64,000 bases of DNA from Pseudoalteromonas neustonica (GTDB lineage Bacteria; Pseudomonadota; Gammaproteobacteria; Enterobacterales; Alteromonadaceae), in contig NZ_BDDS01000009.1 in assembly GCF_001653135.1 (NCBI RefSeq), positions 62,001 through 126,000 of the forward strand. Reading direction: 5' to 3'. The notes below the pieces were generated by a model that saw nothing but the letters and a program-made list of their open reading frames with translations, made no database searches and was not told the DNA's origin. This document shows positions 17,550 through 27,478 of this stretch, one piece after another. Every line of letters begins with the position of its first letter. Position 1 is the stretch's first letter. Made by a program: the position numbers and the translations under genes.

Positions 17550-18740
17550 TCACCAAGGTATGTCCTCCATTATTAAATCACGTTGATATTTTTGTAAGGC
17601 TACTTTAGCCTGTTCTTCAACTTCTTGAGCAATGTAGACATCTTGTGACGATAAACTACTGTCGCCCCGAAGGTACGCCAATGCTTGCTTTCGTTTATCT
17701 TCATCCATACCAGAATAGCGAAGAGTTCTTTCCATTTGTGATGAAAAACTATGCCTCAAAGCCTTTGCCGTTAAATGAGAAGGAAGATCATTTGAATATT
17801 TCTTGCGTAATAATTGAAAAAACTGAGTAATAGATGATTGAGATAAAGGCTCTCCATCATCGCTTAATATTAGATAATCAGATTCTTGTTCTGACTTTTC
17901 TTCCAGTACATCTCTCCATTCAGTTATATAAATATCTATGTTTTTAGCGAAGTTAGGGTCTTCAATTGGTAGAATACGCCCATTACGTTTTATTTGTGGT
18001 CTTGGTTTTCTCGTATCCTGCGGATCAGGCCGTCTTCGCTCCACTCGAATTGATGATATAGCTCCAATAGTAATATCCTCAACTCTTAAGCTAAGTAACT
18101 CACCGGGCCTTAAACCGTAATAGAGCATTATCGAGGTAAGTATATAATTACGATATTTCACGGCAGGATCTCTGCCAAATGCTTGTTTATTATCTGGGCT
18201 CAATATCGTTAGTAAGAAATCAGTTTCTCTACCATTTAAACCTTTGCTTTGTGATCTATTAACTGGAGGGGCATTTATGAATGAAGTCTCTAAGAACTCT
18301 AGTAATATTTGCTTATTAGCAAGGGTTTGTTCGTATGAACTAGATGAAAAAGGAATTGCTCCCATAACTACATCAATATACCAAGACAGGAATTGCCTTA
18401 CTGTTGTTAACCTTTGATTGAAGGTGTTTGGTGTAACAACTATTTTTTTTACCTTTCTACGTTTTTCATGATCCCGCTTTAAATACTCAACCAATCCACC
18501 TTTAATCTCAGCTTCATTAAAAAATTTCTTACTTGTAATACGTAACTCTAAATCAATGCTCTCACTTTCAAGCCAAAGATAAAGAACAGATAACTCTCGA
18601 AGGTTACGAACAAGTGTGTTTGGGCTTAATGACCGACGACTTATAATAAATTCATTAGGTGCAGGAATGGGCATGCCGTTACTATCAAGTAGCAATGGGA
18701 GTAAATCTCCTGATTCATGTGTAATAATTTCTACTTTCAT
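17550..18740 (-). CDS. Tyrosine recombinase, first of the trio (XerC/TnpA-like)
   Basis: A 396-residue integrase with a SAM-like N-terminal core-binding domain (about 35-155) and a catalytic domain (about 165-385). Arg I is in YGLRPGELLSLR (R211, E214), the HxxR box reads KALRHSF with Lys in place of His (K326, R329), and the nucleophile Tyr is in DVYIAQE (Y369). It is the promoter-proximal gene of the island operon and the gene nearest the ssb end, the position of TnpA in Tn554. Three recombinases in tandem followed by a small coiled-coil gene also resembles the gamma-mobile-trio layout; exact family assignment needs profile searches. Confidence 0.8.
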   Translation of the reverse strand: MKVEIITHESGDLLPLLLDSNGMPIPAPNEFIISRRSLSPNTLVRNLRELSVLYLWLESESIDLELRITSKKFFNEAEIKGGLVEYLKRDHEKRRKVKKIVVTPNTFNQRLTTVRQFLSWYIDVVMGAIPFSSSSYEQTLANKQILLEFLETSFINAPPVNRSQSKGLNGRETDFLLTILSPDNKQAFGRDPAVKYRNYILTSIMLYYGLRPGELLSLRVEDITIGAISSIRVERRRPDPQDTRKPRPQIKRNGRILPIEDPNFAKNIDIYITEWRDVLEEKSEQESDYLILSDDGEPLSQSSITQFFQLLRKKYSNDLPSHLTAKALRHSFSSQMERTLRYSGMDEDKRKQALAYLRGDSSLSSQDVYIAQEVEEQAKVALQKYQRDLIMEDIPW

Positions 18741-18780
18741 AATCTCTCCTAACTTTAAACTAAAGATAGTAGAAAATAGA

Positions 18781-18790
18781 TAACTTTACA
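18781..18790 (+). repeat. Candidate right end of the island (TAACTTTACA copy)
   Basis: TAACTTTACA here matches 5190-5199 in direct orientation, about 13.6 kb away. It lies between the first recombinase start and the ssb terminator, where the element must end. A near-copy (TTAAGTTTAC, 18812-18821) lies 31 bases further on. The match is short, so the placement is tentative. Confidence 0.25.
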
Positions 18791-18840
18791 ATATATTTAT
18801 TATACGATTTTTTAAGTTTACTTTTTATTAAATAATAAAA

Positions 18841-18874
18841 AAGCCTCTCTAAACTTAACATTTAAAAGAGGCTT
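18841..18874 (-). terminator. Rho-independent terminator of ssb
   Basis: AAGCCTCT (18841-18848) pairs with AGAGGCTT (18867-18874); on the minus strand the stem is followed by a T-rich tract (complement of the A-run 18830-18842). It ends the ssb transcript and marks the last core-genome feature before the island. Confidence 0.75.
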
Positions 18875-18958
18875 TCAATTCAATCTAATTCTTTGTTTTA
18901 TAAGCACTAAATCTAATTGTAAATTAAGATTAACTTAACACTAATAACTTTATATCAT

Positions 18959-19678
18959 TTAGAACGGGATATCGTCGTCAAAATCGATTGGTGGTTCCAT
19001 CGGATTTGACGCGCCGCCTTGTGGGGCACTTTGTGGTTTAGGTGCAAACCCACCTTGCGGCTGTCCGCCGCCTTGTGGAGCATATCCGCCACCTTGGCCA
19101 CCTTGATATTGATTACTTTGCTGTGGTGCTGCTGCAGGCGCTGACTGTGGACGAGCCGCAGGTGCTTGCTGTGGAGCAGGTGAGTAGCTTTGTTGTGGTT
19201 GTGCTGCTGGTGCGTTTGCTTGTTGGTTATAACCACCTTGTTGTGGTGCATTTTGCTGCTGATAACCACCTTGAGATTGACCACCGCCTTGCTGGCCACC
19301 TTGATAGCCACCACTTTGTTGGTCGCCGCCACGTGCGCCCAGCATTTGCATTTGGCCAGTGAAACCATCAACAACGATTTCTGTCGTGTATTTTTCCTGG
19401 CCTTGTTGATCAGTCCACTTACGTGTTTGAAGTTTACCTTCAACGTAAATTTGCGAACCTTTACGACAGTATTCACCTACAATTTCAGCTAGCTTGCCAA
19501 AAAATACTACGCGGTGCCATTCTGTTTTATCAACCATTTGACCGGTATTTTTATCTTTATAGCTATCTGAAGTAGCTAAAGTAATGTTCGCTACACCGTT
19601 GCCATTAGGCATATAACGTACTTCTGGATCTTGACCTAAATTACCAACCAAGATTACTTTATTTACACCGCGTGCCAT
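18959..19678 (-). CDS. ssb: Single-stranded DNA-binding protein SSB
   Basis: A 239-residue SSB: an N-terminal OB fold (about 1-110, beginning [26 protein letters not shown]), a long Gly/Gln/Pro-rich disordered linker (about 115-225) and the acidic tip DFDDDIPF that docks SSB-interacting proteins such as PriA, encoded elsewhere in this window. It binds ssDNA as a tetramer in replication, recombination and repair. The linker is longer than in the 178-residue E. coli protein. The gene follows the YajR-like gene by 20 bases on the same strand and has its own terminator. No clear LexA box is visible upstream. Confidence 0.97.
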   Translation of the reverse strand: MARGVNKVILVGNLGQDPEVRYMPNGNGVANITLATSDSYKDKNTGQMVDKTEWHRVVFFGKLAEIVGEYCRKGSQIYVEGKLQTRKWTDQQGQEKYTTEIVVDGFTGQMQMLGARGGDQQSGGYQGGQQGGGQSQGGYQQQNAPQQGGYNQQANAPAAQPQQSYSPAPQQAPAARPQSAPAAAPQQSNQYQGGQGGGYAPQGGGQPQGGFAPKPQSAPQGGASNPMEPPIDFDDDIPF

Positions 19679-19698
19679 GGACTACTCTCCTATAAACG

Positions 19699-21066
19699 TT
19701 AGATTAAACCAGCCATTTTTCGGGCTTGGTCTAGGTCAAATTTTTTGTCATCAATCTTTAAATAACTGCGATTTTCATCACAAACTACTGTTGCTTCAAT
19801 TACGCCCGGCAAAGCAACTAAACGAGAAGCGAGGGATTGCGCTTGCTCCTCGTTACTTAATTCTGTCATTAAGCTTATCATTTTACTTCTTGGCGGGACT
19901 TGCATATTCCACGCAAGGATAAGCCATATTACCCCAACAACTGCGGCTGCGGCAAACACTGCTTGCGGGGTTGTTGATTGCGCAACGTAACCCCCTAAAA
20001 TACCACCTAAAAATGCACCAAAAAACTGCCCCGATGAAAATACCCCCATCGCAGATCCTTTTTGATTAGCTGGCGCTAACCGCGAAACCAAGGCGGGCAT
20101 GGTGGCTTCTAAAAAATTAAACGCAATAAAGTATGCCAACATACATAACGCCATGCCTATTACTGAGTTTACGCCAAACGCCATTGCCAACATGCTCAGT
20201 GCCAGTAAGGCGATAGAGCCAATAAACGCTTGTTTTTCTTTTTCTTTACGAATGGCAATAATCATCACTGGCGCCATTAATAAAAATGCTAATATGAGTA
20301 CGGGAATATACACTTGCCAATGTGATTGTGCAGCTAACCCCTTGGCAATTAGTTGTCCTGGTAATGCAACAAAAATAGTCGTAAGCGTTAAATGTAACAA
20401 CATAACCCCTAAATCTAAACGAGCTAATTGGGGGTGTTTAATCAATTTTTTAATATCAGTGAAGCTTGCCAATGTATCGCCCTTCGGGGCTTTATTTACG
20501 GCTTTTGGGACTAAAAACAGTACGATAAAAATACCCGCAACAGCCAAAATAGCGGTAAGCCAAAATACCCCCGCAATTCCCCAAGAAGCAGCAACCATCG
20601 GCCCAAGTAACATGGCTACAGCAAAGCTCATACCAATACTCATACCAATCACAGCCATCACCTTAGGACGTTGTTCATCACGGCTTAAATCGGAGGCAAA
20701 GGCAAGTAAAGAACTGGCAATAGCTCCCATACCTTGTAATGCACGACCTACGGTAACCATTTGCATAGAATCAGCCATGGCTGCAATAACAGAGCCCAAA
20801 GCAAATACGCATAAGCCACCAACAATAACTTTTTTGCGGCCGATTTTATCGGAAAGCCAACCCATGGGAATTTGTAATACAGCCTGCGTTAATCCATACG
20901 CGCCAATTGCAAAACCAATCCAAAGCGGTGAAAAACCAGATAAATCTTGCCCATAAATAGCCAGTACTGGCATTAACATAAATAGGCCAAGCATACGAAA
21001 TGCAAACACGCTCGCTAGGGAAACTGCGGCGCGTTTTTCTCGTGAATTGAGTGAAGATGCTGTCAT
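19699..21066 (-). CDS. yajR: YajR-like major facilitator transporter
   Basis: A 455-residue inner-membrane transporter of the major facilitator superfamily with 12 predicted helices. Motif A is between helices 2 and 3 (GWLSDKIGRKKVI), and a second copy-like loop joins the halves. The C-terminal about 65 residues form a soluble ferredoxin-like domain (VVCDENRSYLKIDDKKFDL), the YAM domain that characterises E. coli YajR (454 residues), a drug/proton-antiporter-like exporter of unknown substrate. It lies 20 bases upstream of ssb, so ssb may be read from this promoter as well, and it is divergent from uvrA across 164 bases. Confidence 0.85.
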   Translation of the reverse strand: MTASSLNSREKRAAVSLASVFAFRMLGLFMLMPVLAIYGQDLSGFSPLWIGFAIGAYGLTQAVLQIPMGWLSDKIGRKKVIVGGLCVFALGSVIAAMADSMQMVTVGRALQGMGAIASSLLAFASDLSRDEQRPKVMAVIGMSIGMSFAVAMLLGPMVAASWGIAGVFWLTAILAVAGIFIVLFLVPKAVNKAPKGDTLASFTDIKKLIKHPQLARLDLGVMLLHLTLTTIFVALPGQLIAKGLAAQSHWQVYIPVLILAFLLMAPVMIIAIRKEKEKQAFIGSIALLALSMLAMAFGVNSVIGMALCMLAYFIAFNFLEATMPALVSRLAPANQKGSAMGVFSSGQFFGAFLGGILGGYVAQSTTPQAVFAAAAVVGVIWLILAWNMQVPPRSKMISLMTELSNEEQAQSLASRLVALPGVIEATVVCDENRSYLKIDDKKFDLDQARKMAGLI

Positions 21067-21230
21067 GATTCGCGTGTTCTTGCTGTCTATTAAAATTCGA
21101 GCAGGGATTCTACCACAAGCTCGCTAATAAATAATCGCCTCTAAGCGATGATTTTTCATTGATCAAGGATTAATCTTCTGTCGTATTATGAGATACTCAG
21201 TAAATCAATTTGGTAATGAAACGAGATAGC

Positions 21231-24056
21231 ATGGAAAACATTGAAGTCCGAGGCGCCCGAACGCACAATTTAAAAGACATCAGCCTAACCATCCCCCGTG
21301 ATAAATTAATTGTTATCACTGGCCTATCTGGTTCAGGTAAATCGTCTTTAGCATTTGATACGTTATATGCAGAAGGGCAACGTCGGTATGTTGAATCTTT
21401 ATCGGCCTACGCCAGACAATTTTTATCTTTAATGGAAAAACCCGATGTTGATCATATTGAAGGCTTATCACCCGCCATTTCAATTGAGCAAAAATCAACG
21501 TCGCATAACCCACGCTCAACCGTTGGTACCATTACCGAAATATATGATTACTTACGTTTAATGTTTGCCCGTGTTGGTGAGCCGCGTTGCCCTACACATG
21601 ATTTACCCCTTGCTGCGCAAACAGTGAGCCAAATGGTCGACACTGTTTTAGCGTTTCCTGAAGGCAGTAAATTAATGTTGCTTGCTCCCGTAGTAAAAGA
21701 GCGTAAAGGCGAACACGTAAAATTACTTGAGCAGCTTTCGAGCCAAGGTTACATTCGTGCCCGTATTGACGGTGAAGTATGTGACCTATCAGATCCCCCA
21801 ACTTTAGAATTACATAAAAAGCACACGATAGAAGTTGTGGTTGATCGCTTTAAAGTAAAAGATGGCCTACAACAACGTTTAGCTGAGTCATTTGAAACAG
21901 CCTTAGAACTTTCATCAGGCGTTGCAACTATTGCCTCAATGGATGACCCTGATAGCGAAGAGCTGCTTTTATCTGCTAATTTTGCTTGCCCAACGTGTGG
22001 CTATGCAATGAGTGAACTTGAACCGCGCCTGTTCTCATTTAACAATCCCGCAGGAGCATGTCAAAGCTGTGATGGTTTAGGCGTTCGTCAGTACTTTGAT
22101 CCTAATCGCGTTATACAAAACCCGGAACTTAGTTTGTCAGGTGGCGCTATAAAGGGCTGGGATAAACGCAGCTTTTATTATTTCCAAATGCTGCAAGCCG
22201 TTGCCGATCACTATAAATTTGATTTAGAAGTCCCTTTTCAAGAACTCACTAAAGATGCTAAAAAAATAATTCTTGAAGGCTCTGGCGATACCAAAATCGC
22301 TTTTAACTACCGTAATGACCGTGGTGATTTAATTACCCGTAACCATGAGTTTGAAGGCGTGCTCAATAATATGAACCGCCGCTACCGCGAGACAGAATCA
22401 AACTCTGTACGCGAAGAACTAGCAAAATACCAAACAAGCCAAGCATGTCCAAGCTGTAAGGGATCACGATTGCGCCAAGAAGCGCGTAGCGTATTTATAG
22501 GTCAAACTAATTTACCAACCATTACTTCAATGAGTATTGGTGAAGCCATGGCCTTTTTTGAAGGGCTAAGCTTAACGGGTCAAAAAGGCCAGATCGCAGA
22601 AAAGATCTTAAAAGAAATTCGCGATCGTTTGTCATTTTTAATCAATGTTGGTTTAAATTACCTCTCACTTGAGCGCAGCGCCGATACCTTATCAGGTGGT
22701 GAAGCACAGCGTATTCGCCTAGCGAGCCAAATTGGTGCAGGTCTTGTCGGTGTTATGTACGTACTTGATGAACCTTCAATTGGTTTACATCAACGCGACA
22801 ACGACCGCCTATTACAAACCCTTATTCACTTACGTGATTTAGGCAATACAGTTATTGTCGTAGAACACGATGAAGATGCTATTCGTGCGGCTGATCATAT
22901 TATTGATATTGGTCCAGGTGCTGGTGTGCATGGAGGTTATGTTATAGCTGAAGGTACTCGTGATGATATTTTAGCAAGCGAAGAATCTGTCACTGGCCAG
23001 TTTTTATCTGGTAAACGTAAAATTGAAGTACCCGCACAACGCCACCTTATTAATGATAAGTGGTTAGAGTTATTTGGCGCTACAGGCAACAATCTTAAAA
23101 ATGTAGATTTAAAAATTCCATTTGGGTTAATGACCTGTATTACGGGTGTGTCTGGCTCAGGTAAATCAACGCTAATAAACGACACTTTATTTAAGCTTGC
23201 ACATACTGAGCTCAATGGTGCCACAACCGCAGAAGCCGCTGCATATAAATCAATTAGCGGCCTTGAACACTTTGATAAAGTCATTGATATCGACCAGAGC
23301 CCAATTGGCCGTACTCCGCGCTCAAATCCTGCAACTTATACCGGTATATTTACAGGTATTCGTGAGTTGTTTGCCGGCACACAAGAGTCACGTTCTCGTG
23401 GTTATAAAGTAGGTCGTTTTAGCTTTAACGTTAAAGGCGGACGCTGTGAAGCTTGCCAAGGTGACGGCGTAATCAAAGTCGAAATGCACTTTTTACCGGA
23501 TGTTTATGTCCCATGTGATGTATGTAAAGGGCAGCGTTATAACCGCGAAACTTTAGAAGTACAATACAAAGGCAAAAATATTCATCAAGTACTTGAAATG
23601 ACTGTTGAAGATGCGCATGACTACTTTGATAAAATACCAGCAATTGCACGCAAACTAAAAACATTGATGGATGTTGGTTTATCGTATATTCGTTTAGGTC
23701 AAGCTGCTACCACACTCTCTGGCGGTGAAGCACAGCGAGTTAAACTCGCTCGAGAGTTATCAAAGCGTGATACCGGCAAAACCTTGTATATTCTTGATGA
23801 GCCAACCACAGGGCTACACTTTGCCGATATTGAACAACTGCTTGTCGTTTTGCATCGTTTACGTGACCATGGCAATACGATTGTTGTCATTGAGCACAAC
23901 TTAGATGTGATAAAAACAGCAGATTGGATTGTTGATTTAGGTCCTGAAGGTGGCGCCGGTGGTGGTGAAATTCTCATTGCTGGTACGCCGGAAGAAGTCG
24001 CTGAATGTGAGCGCTCACATACGGGCCATTACTTAAAGCCCTTATTATTAAAATAA
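21231..24056 (+). CDS. uvrA: UvrABC excision nuclease subunit A
   Basis: A 941-residue UvrA, the damage-sensing ATPase of nucleotide excision repair. Two ABC modules are visible: Walker [15 protein letters not shown] near the N-terminus and [12 protein letters not shown] near residue 640, each with an LSGGEAQR signature, plus zinc fingers (CPTC...CQSC and CEACQGDG...CDVC). The start at 21231 gives [14 protein letters not shown], matching the family; an ATG 21 bases upstream is in frame but not conserved. No convincing LexA box (CTGT-N8-ACAG) was found in the divergent gap to yajR, although uvrA is SOS-controlled in E. coli. The stop codon lies inside a terminator stem. Confidence 0.97.
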   Translation: MENIEVRGARTHNLKDISLTIPRDKLIVITGLSGSGKSSLAFDTLYAEGQRRYVESLSAYARQFLSLMEKPDVDHIEGLSPAISIEQKSTSHNPRSTVGTITEIYDYLRLMFARVGEPRCPTHDLPLAAQTVSQMVDTVLAFPEGSKLMLLAPVVKERKGEHVKLLEQLSSQGYIRARIDGEVCDLSDPPTLELHKKHTIEVVVDRFKVKDGLQQRLAESFETALELSSGVATIASMDDPDSEELLLSANFACPTCGYAMSELEPRLFSFNNPAGACQSCDGLGVRQYFDPNRVIQNPELSLSGGAIKGWDKRSFYYFQMLQAVADHYKFDLEVPFQELTKDAKKIILEGSGDTKIAFNYRNDRGDLITRNHEFEGVLNNMNRRYRETESNSVREELAKYQTSQACPSCKGSRLRQEARSVFIGQTNLPTITSMSIGEAMAFFEGLSLTGQKGQIAEKILKEIRDRLSFLINVGLNYLSLERSADTLSGGEAQRIRLASQIGAGLVGVMYVLDEPSIGLHQRDNDRLLQTLIHLRDLGNTVIVVEHDEDAIRAADHIIDIGPGAGVHGGYVIAEGTRDDILASEESVTGQFLSGKRKIEVPAQRHLINDKWLELFGATGNNLKNVDLKIPFGLMTCITGVSGSGKSTLINDTLFKLAHTELNGATTAEAAAYKSISGLEHFDKVIDIDQSPIGRTPRSNPATYTGIFTGIRELFAGTQESRSRGYKVGRFSFNVKGGRCEACQGDGVIKVEMHFLPDVYVPCDVCKGQRYNRETLEVQYKGKNIHQVLEMTVEDAHDYFDKIPAIARKLKTLMDVGLSYIRLGQAATTLSGGEAQRVKLARELSKRDTGKTLYILDEPTTGLHFADIEQLLVVLHRLRDHGNTIVVIEHNLDVIKTADWIVDLGPEGGAGGGEILIAGTPEEVAECERSHTGHYLKPLLLK

Positions 24057-24063
24057 GGGTTTT
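24039..24063 (+). terminator. Rho-independent terminator overlapping the uvrA stop
   Basis: CCCTTATT (24039-24046) pairs with AATAAGGG (24052-24059), followed by TTTT. The stop codon TAA (24054-24056) is within the 3' arm, so the last codons of uvrA double as the terminator's 5' arm. Confidence 0.6.
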
Positions 24064-24257
24064 AAAAATTGTGGCAGTCTTATTTTGACAGCCCATAAAG
24101 CAGGCCACAATAAGAAAACATCACTCTATGTTTGTAGTAAACTACTTTCTTAAGGTTGGCCAAGTAACCAAATTTGCTTATTTATTTAGAATTGGCGATT
24201 GAGAGTTGACCGTCACAGCAAGGCGGTCAAAAAGAACACAACTGTCTATTGTCAAAG

Positions 24258-24542
24258 TTAAGGCCTATTTGTTTTAGCTTTAATTTCTGTAGCATGTCTT
24301 TTTGCTTTGAAAGGCAATGCAGCGACATACATTGATACTTGCAATAAAAGCATAGCAAAAAACACTATTACAAAATTTATTGCCATTTCGATTGGAAACG
24401 GCGTTACTTCAAAACCAAACCGCATAAATTTAGCAATTGAATGTGCACTATTGTGTATCAACACATCAAAGTAACTACCAAGTAAAAGCAGGAACAGGCT
24501 GATACTTAATGAAAAAAAAGATAAGAAAAATAGCTTCATCAT
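24258..24542 (-). CDS. Small two-helix membrane protein
   Basis: A 94-residue protein with two hydrophobic helices (about 3-25, LFFLSFFSLSISLFLLLLG, and about 52-75) and a basic C-terminal tail, so an inner-membrane protein with both ends probably in the cytoplasm. No family recognised. The ATG at 24540-24542 is preferred; a TTG at 24593 would add 17 hydrophilic residues. It follows the membrane regulator gene on the same strand, about 80 bases after its stop, and may be co-transcribed. Function unknown. Confidence 0.55.
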   Translation of the reverse strand: MMKLFFLSFFSLSISLFLLLLGSYFDVLIHNSAHSIAKFMRFGFEVTPFPIEMAINFVIVFFAMLLLQVSMYVAALPFKAKRHATEIKAKTNRP

Positions 24543-24623
24543 TGACACTTTACTTTTAAGGTGTCGAACAATCAGATGTATCCATAGCAGCAAAACACGT
24601 AAAAACTGGCTGCAGGCGACGAG

Positions 24624-26810
24624 CTACCAACTCACTAACTTTATCTGTGTGTCTTTAACATCACGGCGGTTAAATAACAGCTCGTTATTGTCGTTTACGT
24701 TAAAAGAAAATGATTTAAAATTAACGTGCACTTCTTCCGTTTCACTATTCGCCAAATTAAATCGAGCCACGCGCGAGATGCCATCGCTTATATATAAATA
24801 CTCTGTATTAATTGCGTGAAACGAAGTCGCTTGCTGTGCTTTGGGGATCTGCCAACGTTTATTATCTGCTAATCTTACTAGTTCTTCATTCGTCACAGCA
24901 AAGCTTTTTCCCTGGTTATTATTGATCAAAGTGTAAGGGGCTATATCATTACGTTTATTTAGCTCACGCGTTAGCAGGTTAAACTGCCATAATTGATAGC
25001 TTGTAGCCTGCTGCTCAATAAACCATATTTTCTCGCTATTATCTGACCAAGCATAGCTAACAATTTTTAATCCTTTTAACTCCTCTACTGCATGTAGCTT
25101 ATTAGTCTGAAGGTCGAAAAATGTTAACTCTTTATTGATCTTTAATAGTAAAAACTTGTCGTTCCCTGACATTCGCACAAAGCCAAAGCTAGGCGTGCCA
25201 TGCTCAACAGTAAAATCACTTAGTTGGGTTTGTTGCCCTTGTGTATCTGACCATAACTGGGCGCTTCCTGAACGACTAGAGACGAATAATGTACTTGCAT
25301 ACCCATCCTTATTAAAGGGAGCCGCATTATAATTATTACCTTGTGATTCATATAACCGCTGTCCTTGCATCTTTTGCGAAAATAAATCGGTTACCTTGAA
25401 AATCGAAAATTGCTGTGTTTGTGATGGAGAAAAATAAAAGCTATTTAAAGATTGAGCTGCAATATAATAAGGTGAAATATAAGGTGATATCTTACGAACA
25501 GTTGTTTTATTGTCAGCTATATTGACAGTGGTTAATCTGTCATTTTCAGAGATATGTACACTTTCTTCATCAGGTATCCAATCAAATGCGAAGCTAATAC
25601 TTTTCGCCTCTGCTTGGAACAAGCGTTTAGTCTCTGTTGTCTGCAAATTGTAGGCAAAAAGTGAAAAAGGTTGTCCTTGCGTAGCTTGAATATAGCCTAC
25701 ATATTTACCTGAAGGAGAAATGCGTGGAATCAGCACACCAAACATCACTTCAGAACTTGGCACTAACGTTGTTTCTTGTTTTGAAAAGGTGTTATATCTG
25801 TAAAGCCCCGCTCCGCCTTGCTTGTTTTTATATTCAGAATAATATAAAAACTTACCGCTTTCATCAAGCTGTGCATAACCTGTATAGCGTAAATCGCAGT
25901 CACGTATAACTTGTTTACTACCTACATTAGGAAACTCATGTAAATCGATTAACACCATTAAACATTGTTGTTCTGCTAATTTAGTCGCTTGTAGCAATAC
26001 ACTGTGCTGCTTATGCTGCCAGGATAATATAGACACATCGTAATCTTTGTAATCAAGTTGGATTTCTCGTTGATCCGTTATCCGCTTCACATATGCGCGA
26101 GATTGCTGAGTCATCATATCGCTATTGCTGTAACCTAAAAACTGCTTATCAAAGGACAGTAAAGGCACTGATTCCGCCCCTATATTCCAAGTACTTGGGG
26201 TGATTTTTGTGTTGGTGTTAATCACACTAAATTGCGCTATATCCTCTGATTTAACTGGCTTTTGTATTACAAACCAGCCTATAACGGTAAGAGTAAAGAA
26301 GATAATTAACACCAAGCCATACAGGCCGTATTGCTTACTTTTATTCGACTTCACAACATCAAGTGATTCTAGATTATTGTGCTCAGTAAGCGTTTCTATA
26401 ACCGTGGATCCTACGTTTTTGCTATCTAAGGACTCCTTTATAGCTGTTTTTGAGGGCAGCCCTATTTTCGCTTGCTCAGTTGTCGTTAATTCCGTTGCCG
26501 TTAACAATGTCACCGCAACGCTCAAGCTATAGCCTTTACGATAGTGAGTTTTTAATAAAGGTGCTTTTTCTACAGGGTGAGATAGTTGCTTACGAAGCTC
26601 TGAAATAGCGCGGTTGATGGCATTATCATCAACAAAACTTTGCCGCCATACCTGCTCAACCAGCTCTTGGCGAGCAATAATTTGTTGCGGCTTACTAATA
26701 AAGTGCATGAGTAATTTAACCAGTAACGGATCTAATTCTCGTTCTATATTTTCTGCAACGACAACACAGCGACTTTCAATAAATTGCCAAGGTCCGATTT
26801 GATAATTCAT
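24624..26810 (-). CDS. CadC/ToxR-like membrane transcriptional regulator with TolB-like sensor
   Basis: About 728 residues. The first about 95 form an OmpR-type winged helix (IIARQELVEQVWRQ...AINRAISELRKQL...YRKGYSL), followed by a linker, one transmembrane helix (LYGLVLIIFFTLTVIGWFVI, near residue 165-185) and a large periplasmic region with repeated WS/beta-propeller strands like TolB (for example YTGYAQLDESGKFLYYSE and GKYVGYIQ). This is the one-component CadC/ToxR plan: a periplasmic sensor controlling a cytoplasmic DNA-binding domain. The start at 26810 (MNYQIGPWQF) is used; ATGs 6 and 39 bases upstream are alternatives. It is divergent from the small secreted protein at 27085, a candidate target. 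The signal sensed is unknown. Confidence 0.8.
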   Translation of the reverse strand: MNYQIGPWQFIESRCVVVAENIERELDPLLVKLLMHFISKPQQIIARQELVEQVWRQSFVDDNAINRAISELRKQLSHPVEKAPLLKTHYRKGYSLSVAVTLLTATELTTTEQAKIGLPSKTAIKESLDSKNVGSTVIETLTEHNNLESLDVVKSNKSKQYGLYGLVLIIFFTLTVIGWFVIQKPVKSEDIAQFSVINTNTKITPSTWNIGAESVPLLSFDKQFLGYSNSDMMTQQSRAYVKRITDQREIQLDYKDYDVSILSWQHKQHSVLLQATKLAEQQCLMVLIDLHEFPNVGSKQVIRDCDLRYTGYAQLDESGKFLYYSEYKNKQGGAGLYRYNTFSKQETTLVPSSEVMFGVLIPRISPSGKYVGYIQATQGQPFSLFAYNLQTTETKRLFQAEAKSISFAFDWIPDEESVHISENDRLTTVNIADNKTTVRKISPYISPYYIAAQSLNSFYFSPSQTQQFSIFKVTDLFSQKMQGQRLYESQGNNYNAAPFNKDGYASTLFVSSRSGSAQLWSDTQGQQTQLSDFTVEHGTPSFGFVRMSGNDKFLLLKINKELTFFDLQTNKLHAVEELKGLKIVSYAWSDNSEKIWFIEQQATSYQLWQFNLLTRELNKRNDIAPYTLINNNQGKSFAVTNEELVRLADNKRWQIPKAQQATSFHAINTEYLYISDGISRVARFNLANSETEEVHVNFKSFSFNVNDNNELLFNRRDVKDTQIKLVSW

Positions 26811-27084
26811 AATCATTATTTCTTTTTTTGTATGCTGCAACCCTAGCACAGGGACGAGAAATTATGTAGTGAAACCTTATCTATAAATATAACATTTAAA
26901 AGTAACGCCATGATTTTAAATGATAATAAAACAAAGAACCTTATCAATTAATTGCTTATATCTAGATAAGCGACTTTAGTAAATCCTAGCGCTATTCTTA
27001 TCACCGTCAACAGCAAACCTAACCGCTAAACTATTCGCAGTTAACTTTTGCTCTTATATATTAAATAAACAATAGGATTCTATT
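26811..27084. promoter_or_regulatory. AT-rich divergent control region
   Basis: A 274-base non-coding gap between the CadC-like regulator and the small secreted protein. It must hold the start signals of both. It is very AT-rich, and no operator repeat can be assigned by eye. AGGA lies 8 bases before the ATG at 27085. Confidence 0.4.
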
Positions 27085-27357
27085 ATGAAAAATTTAATCA
27101 AAAAAACACTATCAGCATTAATTATCACGGCGGCATTTACTTCATCTGCGACAATGGCGGCGGGTAAGCCTGAGTTAGTAATGCAACAACTTAGCAGTGC
27201 TCACCTCCCTAAATCGATAACACAATACTCACATACAAAAGAACAAGCATTTCAAAGCAGCTTAAGTACAAAACTAGATATGAGCTTAGAAAAATCAATG
27301 AGCGACATACACAAAAAAATAAACAAAGAATTATCAGATAAGCTCGATAACCTATAA
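27085..27357 (+). CDS. Small secreted protein
   Basis: A 90-residue protein with a typical Sec signal peptide (MKNLIKKTLSALIITAAFTSSATMAA, cleavage likely after ATMAA) and a short hydrophilic mature part rich in Ser, Lys and Leu that looks helical (SLSTKLDMSLEKSMSDIHKK). No family recognised. A ribosome-binding site AGGA precedes the ATG by 8 bases, supporting that it is real despite its size. It faces the CadC-like regulator gene and shares a control region with it, which suggests joint regulation. A strong bidirectional terminator follows. Confidence 0.65.
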   Translation: MKNLIKKTLSALIITAAFTSSATMAAGKPELVMQQLSSAHLPKSITQYSHTKEQAFQSSLSTKLDMSLEKSMSDIHKKINKELSDKLDNL

Positions 27358-27422
27358 TGCTGTTTAATAAAAGCTACACAGCCAATATGTTAGTGTAGAT
27401 AGAATACGATTTGCTTAAAAAT

Positions 27423-27462
27423 AAAAAACCGCTTTCGAAATAGTATTCGAAAGCGGTTTTTT
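27423..27462. terminator. Strong bidirectional terminator between the small secreted protein and trpS
   Basis: A 17-bp perfect stem (27423-27439 with 27446-27462) around a 6-base loop, with an A-run on one flank and a T-run on the other, so it can terminate both the forward small gene and reverse-strand trpS. Confidence 0.85.
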
Positions 27463-27478
27463 ATCGACTAAAGCGAGA

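Noticed and set aside
18955..19476. Reverse frame of 173 codons over the ssb linker
   Set aside because: It is an alternative frame through the repetitive Gln/Gly-rich linker of ssb, a known cause of false frames.
20099..20956. Long forward frame of 285 codons
   Set aside because: It is antisense to the YajR-like transporter gene and its composition is that of a complementary-strand shadow.
21100..21230. LexA box upstream of uvrA
   Set aside because: CTGT occurs at 21177-21182 but the matching ACAG half-site at the right spacing is absent.
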